DNA from: Fimenecus sp045631075
GTDB taxonomy: Bacteria > Bacillota > Clostridia > Oscillospirales > Acutalibacteraceae
Direction: 5' to 3'
Length of the DNA stretch: 5,537 bases
NCBI GenBank assembly: GCA_045631075.1
Contig: JAZQUC010000047.1
Span: 1 to 5,537 of the forward strand
Under the pieces are notes generated by a model, which saw only the letters and a list, made by a program, of their open reading frames with translations, had not been told where the DNA came from and made no database searches. Below, piece by piece: positions 1-5,420 of this stretch. Position 1 is the stretch's first letter. Each line of letters starts with the position of its first letter. The position numbers and the translations under genes are program-made.

Positions 1-80
1 GTAGGGGTCGCTGCCCACAGCGACCCGTTGTAGTTTGAATGTACATTTTGGAACGGGACGATGTAGGCATCGTCCCCTAC
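1..80. repeat. Two-hairpin inverted repeat unit, copy A
   Basis: This 80-bp unit begins with GTAGGGG (1-7) and ends with its reverse complement CCCCTAC (74-80). Inside are two 9-bp perfect stems. Hairpin A1 pairs GGGTCGCTG (5-13) with CAGCGACCC (18-26) around loop CCCA. Hairpin A2 pairs GGGACGATG (55-63) with CATCGTCCC (68-76) around loop TAGG. The linker between the hairpins contains TTTTGGAACGGG just before A2. The same architecture recurs at 104-179 and 4949-5028, so this is a dispersed repeat. No U-tract follows either hairpin, so it is not an intrinsic terminator. It may be a REP/BIME-like or MITE-like non-autonomous element; no transposase is nearby. The unit starts at the window edge and could extend upstream. 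Confidence 0.8.
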
Positions 81-103
81 AATATTATTAATTTGGTTGG
101 AAT

Positions 104-179
104 GTAGGGGCGATTCAAGAATCGCCCGAATAAGGTTACCAACACACTTTGGGACGGGTCATTCATGAATGACTCCTAC
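104..179. repeat. Two-hairpin inverted repeat unit, copy B
   Basis: This 76-bp unit is built like copy A. GTAGGGG (104-110) faces the slightly degenerate CTCCTAC (173-179). Hairpin B1 pairs GGGCGATTC (108-116) with GAATCGCCC (119-127). Hairpin B2 pairs GGGTCATTC (156-164) with GAATGACTC (167-175), with one G-T wobble. Both loops are 2 nt instead of 4 nt, which accounts exactly for the 4-bp length difference from copies A and C. The linker has the same length as in the other copies and ends in CTTTGGGACGGG. Its stem words differ from those of A and C, yet pairing is kept. Confidence 0.78.
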
Positions 180-208
180 AAGGTTTTTGTTTTGTTTTAA
201 TTTGATGT

Positions 209-229
209 CATCCCGACAAATTATAATTT
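209..229 (+). repeat. AT-palindrome repeat, left copy 1
   Basis: The repeat consists of CATCCCGA followed by CAAATTATAATTT. The latter is nearly the whole 14-bp palindrome CAAATTATAATTTG, with the final G replaced by A here. The 17-nt core CCGACAAATTATAATTT recurs directly at 269-285. The full 21 nt recur as an exact reverse complement at 4901-4921, beyond the phosphoesterase gene. No coding or RNA function is visible. It is probably a dispersed intergenic repeat. Confidence 0.7.
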
Positions 230-238
230 AAAATAATT

Positions 239-264
239 GCAGGCGTGGAAGCCTGCCACTACGC
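239..264. repeat. GC-rich hairpin, possible degenerate half-unit
   Basis: A 6-bp stem pairs GCAGGC (239-244) with GCCTGC (251-256) around loop GTGGAA, followed by CACTACG. The ending GCC(A)CTAC resembles the CCCCTAC end of the two-hairpin units, so this may be a diverged single hairpin of that family. It stands out as a GC-rich island in AT-rich DNA and lies between two direct copies of the AT-palindrome repeat (209-229 and 269-285). No T-tract follows, so it is not a terminator. Confidence 0.5.
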
Positions 265-268
265 GACA

Positions 269-286
269 CCGACAAATTATAATTTG
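269..286 (+). repeat. AT-palindrome repeat, left copy 2
   Basis: This is a second copy of CCGACAAATTATAATTT in direct orientation to 213-229. Here the 14-bp palindrome CAAATTATAATTTG (273-286) is perfect. The two left copies bracket the GC hairpin at 239-264. From here to the promoter at 318 the sequence is AT-rich and I see nothing further in it. Confidence 0.65.
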
Positions 287-317
287 ACCAACAAATTTAT
301 TTTTAACAAATTATTCA

Positions 318-346
318 TTGATTTAAGTGGAATAATGGAGTAAAAT
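318..346 (+). promoter_or_regulatory. Probable sigma-A promoter for the ABC ATPase gene
   Basis: A -35 candidate TTGATT (318-323) is followed after exactly 17 bp by a -10 candidate TAAAAT (341-346), a good housekeeping-type match. Transcription would start near 353, giving a leader of about 34 nt before the ATG at 387. The leader contains GAGGTG (377-382), a ribosome binding site 4 nt before the start codon. No operator or riboswitch is evident. Confidence 0.55.
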
Positions 347-386
347 ATTAGCAATACTTTGCATACAACTAATTACGAGGTGTATT

Positions 387-1070
387 ATGAGTTTAATTGA
401 AATTCGTGATATGTATAAAATTTATAATCCCGGTGAAAATGAGGTTCGTGCTATTGACGGCGTGAATCTTACTATTGAGCACGGTGAATTTGTTGCTATT
501 ATAGGTCAATCAGGTTCGGGCAAATCAACACTTATGAATATGCTCGGTCTTCTTGATGTGCCTACAAGTGGTAAATATCTTCTTAACGGTAAGGATGTTG
601 AGGGACTTACTGATGACGAGCTTTCTGAAATCCGTAACAAGGAAATAGGATTTATTTTCCAAGGGTTTAACCTGATTACAAGCCTTACTGCAGTTGAAAA
701 TGTTGAGTTGCCACTGGTTTATCGTGGTATGAAAAAGGACGAACGCAACGAGCTTGCTGTTTCTGCACTTAACCGTGTGGGACTTTCTCACCGACTTGAC
801 CATTTGCCAAAGCAGATGTCAGGCGGTCAGCAACAAAGAGTTGCAATTGCTCGTGCTGTTGCTGCAAGACCACCGATTATCCTTGCTGACGAGCCCACAG
901 GTAACCTTGACTCACATTCAGGTGTTGAGGTTATGAAAATTCTTCACGAATTACACGAAGAAGGCCGTACAATTATTCTGATTACTCACGATAATGACAT
1001 AGCAAACGAAGCACAGCGAGTTATCCGTATTCAGGATGGTCAAATTGTGTCGGATATCATCAACAGATAG
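387..1070 (+). CDS. ABC transporter ATP-binding protein, MacB/LolD type
   Basis: This is a 227-residue cytoplasmic ATPase, the usual length for the MacB/LolD/FtsE-like group. That group powers export, lipoprotein release or mechanotransmission through FtsX-fold permeases. All nucleotide-binding motifs are intact: Walker A GQSGSGKST (40-48, Lys46), Q-loop FQGFNL (Gln92), signature MSGGQQQR (144-151), Walker B IILADE (Asp168, Glu169), D-loop NLDS (173-176) and switch His201 in ITHD. LTAVENVELPLVYRG (100-114), just after the Q-loop, is typical of this subgroup. The start at 387 is preceded by GAGGTG at 4-nt spacing. Family membership is secure but substrate is not predictable. No permease or adaptor gene lies in the window; the gene has its own promoter and terminator, so its partner is upstream beyond the repeats or elsewhere in the genome. 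Confidence 0.95.
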   Translation: MSLIEIRDMYKIYNPGENEVRAIDGVNLTIEHGEFVAIIGQSGSGKSTLMNMLGLLDVPTSGKYLLNGKDVEGLTDDELSEIRNKEIGFIFQGFNLITSLTAVENVELPLVYRGMKKDERNELAVSALNRVGLSHRLDHLPKQMSGGQQQRVAIARAVAARPPIILADEPTGNLDSHSGVEVMKILHELHEEGRTIILITHDNDIANEAQRVIRIQDGQIVSDIINR

Positions 1071-1136
1071 TAATAAATGTGTTTAATACACAATATATTG
1101 AGTTATCTATTTGCAAATTATTAATAATTTAAAAGA

Positions 1137-1171
1137 AAAATGTTACCAAAAGGGTAGCATTTTCTTTTTTT
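1137..1171 (+). terminator. Intrinsic terminator after the ABC ATPase gene
   Basis: AAAATGTTACC (1137-1147) pairs with GGTAGCATTTT (1153-1163) over 11 bp with one G-T wobble and a 5-nt loop. It is followed by C and then seven T residues (1165-1171). It lies 67 nt after the ATPase stop codon and closes that gene as its own transcription unit. The stem is only moderately GC-rich, so some readthrough into the phosphoesterase gene is possible. Confidence 0.8.
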
Positions 1172-1194
1172 GTATGATAAAATTGTATGAATAT

Positions 1195-1214
1195 TTTTAT
1201 TTTTAAAAATAAAA
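1195..1214. other. Perfect 20-bp A/T palindrome upstream of the phosphoesterase RBS
   Basis: TTTTATTTTT (1195-1204) is followed immediately by its exact reverse complement AAAAATAAAA (1205-1214). It ends 2 nt before the GGAGG ribosome binding site at 1217. It could be an operator-like site, a weak loopless hairpin or simply low-complexity sequence; the palindrome is certain but a role is not. I could not identify a convincing promoter in 1172-1216. TTGTAT/TATTTT-like hexamers exist but are weak. Confidence 0.35.
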
Positions 1215-1216
1215 TT

Positions 1217-1221
1217 GGAGG
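1217..1221 (+). promoter_or_regulatory. Ribosome binding site that fixes the start at 1230
   Basis: GGAGG lies 8 nt before the ATG at 1230. The open frame extends five codons further upstream to a TTG at 1215, but that TTG would sit on the Shine-Dalgarno itself and have no site of its own. The ATG at 1230 also puts a normal Lys-rich signal-peptide N-terminus (MKTTFKK) at the start. Confidence 0.9.
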
Positions 1222-1229
1222 AAAAGAAA

Positions 1230-4200
1230 ATGAAAACAACTTTCAAAAAGGTCCTTTGCGTGATTCTTGCAGTTGTTATTGTTGCAGTTGGTATTCCATT
1301 TACTGCAATTGCATCAACAAAAGAGACTGTGAATTTTGGTATTCTTAGTGATACTCACTATTTCGCAGAGTCAGCAATGGGCGAAACAGCAGAAGACAAG
1401 CAGGAATTTGTTGATATGATGCTCCTTAACAACTCAACATCAGGTCTTGCACCTAACCTTCTTGATGCAGCACTTGCAAACCTTGCACTCAAGGCAAAGA
1501 ATGGTGAAATTGAATTCCTTCTTATGTCTGGTGACCTTACAAGAAACGCAGAATATTCAGCTCACATTGAACAGGCTGAAAAACTTGCAAAATTTGAAGC
1601 AGAAACAGGTATTCCTGTATATGTTATCAACGGTAACCATGACATTAACAACAAGCGTTCAATGTATTATGACGGTGAAGAGCTTGTAACATCAAAGAAA
1701 AATCCAGAGCTTCGTGAAGACATTGACACTTCACCTGAAGAATTTGAAGAAATCTATAAGGATTTCGGTTTTACTGCTGAAGGTGACGGTTATTATGCTC
1801 GTTACAGAGATGTTGCTAAAAACGAATGTGGCTCTCTTTCATATGTAACAGATATTAACGACGATTATCGTCTTATTGCTCTTGACGTTATGATGTATTC
1901 AGCTGACACAACTGCTTCAGGTGAAAATGAACAGGAAACAGGCGGTCAGTTCTCTGACGAGCTTCTTGCTTGGGCAGTAGCTGAAACAGAAAAGGCAGTT
2001 AAAGACGGTAAAACAGTTATCGGTATGATTCACAACAACCTTATCCCACATATGGAAACACAGGTTGACATTCTTGACCAGTTTGTTCTTTTCGGTTGGG
2101 AAAAGGCTGCTGACGCTCTTGCAGAAGCAGGTATGCACTATGTTGTAACAGGTCATACTCATATGCAGGATGTTGCAACTCACGTTACTGACAGCGGTGA
2201 AGAAATTCACGAAATCGTAACATCATCAATTCTCAGCTATCCAAATATGTTCAGAACAGTTACAATGGATACATATGCAACAGGCAGAATTGAATGCGAA
2301 TACCATACACACGACGTTGACGAGGTTGTTCCTGTTTATATCAACGGTGTTGCACAGGACAAGCCATTCAGAAATCAGACATTTGCATATAACTATGGTG
2401 GCGACGATATTAAGAACTTTGTAACAAATCTTTTACAGTATCAGCTTCGTTACGGCTTTGGTAAGGATGTTAAGGATGCAGGTGGTCTTTACTACTACCT
2501 TACAGACCTTCTTGACTTTAATGAACTTATGACTGACCTTATCGGTAACGAAATCCTTGGTGGTGTTTCAGCAGTTGCAATTAAGGGACTTCTTCGTTCA
2601 CTCTGTAACCAGCTTGAAGATGCTTACCTTACAGATTACGACGCAACAGTAGAACTTGTTTCAGAAATTCTTGACACATTCCTTAATGTTGAAATTTCTG
2701 ATTATCCATCAACAATTTATAAAGATACACTCGGCTTTGGTAGCGAGGGTGACAAGGGTACAGTAAGTGACCTTGCTTCAACAGTTATTGCTATGCACAG
2801 TATAAATAACGAAGACCCTAAAAACGACAAGTTCCTTATGAGCGCTCTTGAACGCTTTGACAACGGTGAAAATGCAGAAATCATCTTTGATGCTCTTCTT
2901 GAAATGGTTATTGAACAGCTTCTTGTTGATAACATTCTCAATGAAATCAAGATTGACCCTGTTTCACTTGGTCTTGGATATATCGGTAACAATTCTGCAA
3001 ACGAAACACTTGCATACATTAAAGGTATTGTAGGTGACAATGACCTTCTTTCACTCAGTCTTACTGATGTTGTTTCTATCGTTCTTGCACTTGGTGTGCT
3101 TGACGGTGACACAGTTACAGAAGTTGTTCTTTCTTTCCTTGATGAATATCTTACAGAAAGCCAGTTTGACATTATCGACCAGGAATTCTACAGAATTATG
3201 AAGGACTTTACTCACGACGAAAACCCTGGTTATATGGCTGACCACGAAGGTAAGCTTGTATATAATGGTGCAGTTGAAGTTCCACTTTCACAGAAGAATT
3301 TAAGACTTCCTTCACATATTTCTGTTCAGCTTGGTGAAGATGCTGCTGACGAAGTAGTTATCAGCTACTATACAAAATACAGCATTACAGACAGTGACAT
3401 TCAGATTGTTCCTTACTCCAAGAATCCTGATTTCTCAAAGGGTACAACAGTTGATGTTGATGTTAAGGCAACTTGTGATGTTGAAACTCTCCGTGAATGG
3501 CCTGCTATCGACTTAGGCTTTATCGGAATTATCTATCATAAAGAATATGTAAATCGTCATATTATTACAATTTCAGGTCTCGACGCTGATACACAGTACT
3601 GCTACCGTATCGGTGATGCTGAAAAGGGCTGGTGGAGTGAAACAGGTGTGATTAACACTGCTGATAATTCAGACGAATTCAGCTTCTTCCACATTACTGA
3701 CCCACAGTCAACAACAGAAAAGCAGTACAATCAGGTATTTGCTCCTGCAGTTCAGTTTGCTACAAGCAATCACGACGGTGACTTTATCCTTGGCACAGGT
3801 GACTTTGTTGACGACGGCAGAAGCTTTATCCAGTGGCAGAGAATGTTCAACTCAGCATCAGATGTGCTTATGAACATTCCTATGATGGGTCTTGCAGGTA
3901 ATCACGAAGCAAAGGGTGACAATGCTCTTGATTATTACTTCACATTCCCTAACGCTCCTGAACAGGACAAGACACTTGGTGTTTACTATTCATTCGATTA
4001 CAACAACGCTCACTTTGCAATCCTTGACTCAAACAAGCTTGGTGATGACGAAGGTCTTTCACCTGAACAGATTGAATGGCTCAAGGCTGATATGAATGCA
4101 TCAGACGCTGACTGGAAGTTTGTTGCTCTTCATAAAGCACCTTACTCAAACGGCTCACACTTTGACGATGATGATGTTATCGCAATCCGTGCACAGCTTA

Positions 4201-4850
4201 TGGGACTTATGCCTGAGCTTGGTATTGACATTGTATTCCAGGGTCACGACCACGTATTTATGCGTACAGATGTTATGAACAACAACGTTGTTGTTGAAAC
4301 TGAAACAGAAGAACTCACATACAACGGTCTTGATTACACAGCAAAGGTAAATCCTGACGGTACAATCTATTCAATCAACGGCACAATCGGTGTTAAGCAC
4401 TACAAGGCAAAGCCTGTTGAAGAAACAAACAAGCTCTTCCCACTTGGTGAAACAGTTGCTTACTTTGAAGTTCCAACATACTCATACATTCAGATTGATG
4501 GCGACACACTCTATTTCGATTCATACGCAATCGACGGTGACAAGGAAACAAGAGTTGACCAGTTCGCAATCAAAAAGGACTTTGCAGGTGATGAGGTTGT
4601 AACTCCTGATGAACCAACAGTTGACGAACCAACAACAGATACACCTGTAACACCTGACGAACCAACAACTGATAAGCCTTCAGTTAATGTTCCTGAATCA
4701 GACGATGTTGTTACAGAAAACCCTGAAATTCCTAACACATCAACAGACGGCAAAGACAACACTCCTGTTTATATCGTAGTATTTATGCTCGTTTCAGCAG
4801 GACTTGTTGCACTCACTCTTACAAAGAAAAAGAGAAGAACAAAAGCTTAA
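1230..4850 (+). CDS. Secreted two-domain metallophosphoesterase with cell-wall-anchor-like tail
   Basis: This 1206-residue protein is predicted to be exported and held at the cell surface, where it would hydrolyse phosphate mono- or diesters; substrate is unknown. Domain order: signal peptide 1-28 (KK, hydrophobic core, AIA cleavage site); first calcineurin-like phosphoesterase about 33-365; mostly helical region of unrecognised family about 375-685; purple-acid-phosphatase N-terminal, fibronectin-like domain about 690-808; second phosphoesterase about 815-1115; Asp/Pro/Thr-rich stalk 1124-1160 with PDEPT/VDEPT repeats; IPNTS (1167-1171); membrane segment about 1179-1197; KKKRR tail. Metal ligands are visible in both catalytic domains. 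First: D41-x-H43, GD102, GN136-H137-D, H268, GH309-T-H311. Second: D824, GD858, GN891-H892-E, H968, GH1006-D-H1008. Most family members carry one catalytic domain, so this is roughly double length. It appears monocistronic, between terminators at 1137 and 4856. I see no frameshift. Confidence 0.93.
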   Translation: MKTTFKKVLCVILAVVIVAVGIPFTAIASTKETVNFGILSDTHYFAESAMGETAEDKQEFVDMMLLNNSTSGLAPNLLDAALANLALKAKNGEIEFLLMSGDLTRNAEYSAHIEQAEKLAKFEAETGIPVYVINGNHDINNKRSMYYDGEELVTSKKNPELREDIDTSPEEFEEIYKDFGFTAEGDGYYARYRDVAKNECGSLSYVTDINDDYRLIALDVMMYSADTTASGENEQETGGQFSDELLAWAVAETEKAVKDGKTVIGMIHNNLIPHMETQVDILDQFVLFGWEKAADALAEAGMHYVVTGHTHMQDVATHVTDSGEEIHEIVTSSILSYPNMFRTVTMDTYATGRIECEYHTHDVDEVVPVYINGVAQDKPFRNQTFAYNYGGDDIKNFVTNLLQYQLRYGFGKDVKDAGGLYYYLTDLLDFNELMTDLIGNEILGGVSAVAIKGLLRSLCNQLEDAYLTDYDATVELVSEILDTFLNVEISDYPSTIYKDTLGFGSEGDKGTVSDLASTVIAMHSINNEDPKNDKFLMSALERFDNGENAEIIFDALLEMVIEQLLVDNILNEIKIDPVSLGLGYIGNNSANETLAYIKGIVGDNDLLSLSLTDVVSIVLALGVLDGDTVTEVVLSFLDEYLTESQFDIIDQEFYRIMKDFTHDENPGYMADHEGKLVYNGAVEVPLSQKNLRLPSHISVQLGEDAADEVVISYYTKYSITDSDIQIVPYSKNPDFSKGTTVDVDVKATCDVETLREWPAIDLGFIGIIYHKEYVNRHIITISGLDADTQYCYRIGDAEKGWWSETGVINTADNSDEFSFFHITDPQSTTEKQYNQVFAPAVQFATSNHDGDFILGTGDFVDDGRSFIQWQRMFNSASDVLMNIPMMGLAGNHEAKGDNALDYYFTFPNAPEQDKTLGVYYSFDYNNAHFAILDSNKLGDDEGLSPEQIEWLKADMNASDADWKFVALHKAPYSNGSHFDDDDVIAIRAQLMGLMPELGIDIVFQGHDHVFMRTDVMNNNVVVETETEELTYNGLDYTAKVNPDGTIYSINGTIGVKHYKAKPVEETNKLFPLGETVAYFEVPTYSYIQIDGDTLYFDSYAIDGDKETRVDQFAIKKDFAGDEVVTPDEPTVDEPTTDTPVTPDEPTTDKPSVNVPESDDVVTENPEIPNTSTDGKDNTPVYIVVFMLVSAGLVALTLTKKKRRTKA

Positions 4851-4855
4851 ACCAT

Positions 4856-4882
4856 AAAAAACTCCCTTCGGGGAGTTTTTTT
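4856..4882 (+). terminator. Strong intrinsic terminator after the phosphoesterase gene
   Basis: AAAAAACTCCC (4856-4866) pairs with GGGAGTTTTT (4871-4880) around TTCG (4867-4870). This gives a C(UUCG)G tetraloop, an exceptionally stable loop type, followed directly by a T-run. It begins 5 nt after the stop codon. The A-run on the 5' side could also support termination from the opposite strand, but no gene on that strand ends here. Confidence 0.92.
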
Positions 4883-4900
4883 ATGTAATGATTTGTTTTC

Positions 4901-4921
4901 AAATTATAATTTGTCGGGATG
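4901..4921 (-). repeat. AT-palindrome repeat, right inverted copy
   Basis: AAATTATAATTTG followed by TCGGGATG is the exact 21-nt reverse complement of 209-229. The palindrome CAAATTATAATTTG is perfect at 4900-4913. With the left copies it places the ATPase and phosphoesterase genes between inverted copies of one repeat. A dispersed repeat inserted in several intergenic gaps explains this more simply than a composite mobile element, as no transposase is present. Confidence 0.7.
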
Positions 4922-4948
4922 ATTTGATTATTAATATCGACTATAAAT

Positions 4949-5028
4949 GTAGGGGCGGATGCCCTCATCCGCCCGTAGTAAGTGAATAGTATACTTTGGA
5001 ACGGGACGATGTGGGCATCGTCCCCTAC
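4949..5028. repeat. Two-hairpin inverted repeat unit, copy C
   Basis: This 80-bp unit is bounded by GTAGGGG (4949-4955) and CCCCTAC (5022-5028). Hairpin C1 pairs GGGCGGATG (4953-4961) with CATCCGCCC (4966-4974) around CCCT. Hairpin C2 pairs GGGACGATG (5003-5011) with CATCGTCCC (5016-5024) around TGGG. C2 has the same stem sequence as hairpin A2 of copy A, and TTTGGAACGGG precedes both. C1 differs from A1 in both arms with pairing preserved. The short open frame that overlaps this unit and runs into the T-box leader has no ribosome binding site and is not a gene. From 5029 to 5095 I see nothing else. Confidence 0.8.
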
Positions 5029-5095
5029 AAGGTTGCATTACCCAATCAATGTCACCGATAAACTTCCAATTTGCACTTTTAACTTAAATTTATAC

Positions 5096-5124
5096 TTGAC
5101 TTCAAATTACTCTTTTGTTATAAT
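5096..5124 (+). promoter_or_regulatory. Sigma-A promoter for pheS T-box transcript
   Basis: TTGACT (5096-5101) is a 5/6 match to the -35 consensus. It is followed after exactly 17 bp by a perfect TATAAT (5119-5124). Initiation is expected near 5131-5133, just before the base of T-box Stem I. This is the strongest promoter match in the window, as expected for a leader that regulates by premature termination rather than by initiation. Confidence 0.9.
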
Positions 5125-5131
5125 GTTTTGC

Positions 5132-5380
5132 GATATTGAAAACACGATGAAAAAGAAAGTAGATTAAGCAAGTACCCTTACCAGAGAATTGTGCCTTGGC
5201 TGAAAGCACATAAGTTGAAAGTTTAATTGAAGTTCCCTTTGGAGTGGTGTTGCTGAAATAACAGTAGGCAACAGCGGTTTATTCCCGTTACAGAATACGG
5301 AAAGTGTTTGCTTTTTGCAAAAATTTGGGTGGTACCGCGGATTTTATTCGTCCCATACTCTTGGAGTATGGGATTTTTTT
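5132..5380 (+). promoter_or_regulatory. T-box riboswitch, tRNA-Phe (UUC specifier)
   Basis: This is a transcriptional T-box leader that senses uncharged tRNA-Phe and lets RNA polymerase read into pheS. The Stem I base pairs AACAC (5141-5145) with GTGTT (5247-5251). AGTA (5158-5161) and GAA (5229-5231) form the specifier-loop S-turn pair, next to the helix GATTAAGC/GTTTAATT (5162-5169 with 5221-5228). The specifier is TTC (5233-5235), a Phe codon. AGAGA (5183-5187) and a GGCTG-containing apical loop are the distal Stem I elements. A small Stem III pairs TTTGC with GCAAA (5307-5321). The conserved T-box TGGGTGGTACCGCGG spans 5326-5340. Its TGGT (5330-5333) pairs with the ACCA end of tRNA-Phe. 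The antiterminator pairs TGGG (5326-5329) with CCCA (5352-5355) and GCGGAT (5337-5342) with ATTCGT (5346-5351). The 5' limit is inferred from the promoter. Confidence 0.95.
5351..5380 (+). terminator. T-box regulated terminator
   Basis: TCCCATACTC (5351-5360) pairs perfectly with GAGTATGGGA (5364-5373) around TTG, followed by seven T residues (5374-5380). The 5' arm overlaps the CCCA used by the antiterminator at 5326-5329, so the two structures exclude each other. That overlap is the switch: uncharged tRNA-Phe stabilises the antiterminator, and otherwise this hairpin stops transcription before pheS. Confidence 0.95.
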
Positions 5381-5420
5381 ATTCCCTATTTCCGAAAAAT
5401 AAAAAAGTGAGGAAGAAAAG

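Noticed and set aside
1..80. Hairpins of the repeat units as intrinsic terminators
   Set aside because: The stems are stable, but none is followed by a T-tract; CTAC or CG-rich sequence follows instead.
1..179. CRISPR array
   Set aside because: The repeated blocks are inverted hairpin units with variable stems and two different loop sizes, not direct repeats with unique spacers, and no cas gene is present.
1215..1229. Upstream TTG start adding five residues to the phosphoesterase
   Set aside because: The TTG and following GAG form part of the GGAGG ribosome binding site that serves the ATG at 1230, and no other site precedes the TTG.
1230..1320. Lipoprotein signal (Cys in VLCVILAV)
   Set aside because: The cysteine at about residue 10 is inside the early hydrophobic core, too close to the N-terminus for a lipobox. 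AIA at 26-28 gives a normal signal peptidase I site.
2717..3172. 151-codon reverse-strand open frame inside the phosphoesterase gene
   Set aside because: It is Ser/Arg-rich shadow coding opposite a well-supported gene, with no ribosome binding site or recognisable motif. The other short antisense and out-of-frame frames within 525-4762 were rejected for the same reason.
209..4921. Composite transposon
   Set aside because: Inverted repeats are present, but there is no transposase, integrase or target-site duplication that I can identify, so only the repeat arrangement is reported.
4982..5167. 61-codon open frame over repeat unit C and the pheS promoter
   Set aside because: It has no ribosome binding site, it runs through a repeat, a near-perfect promoter and Stem I of the T-box, and its translation resembles no protein I know.
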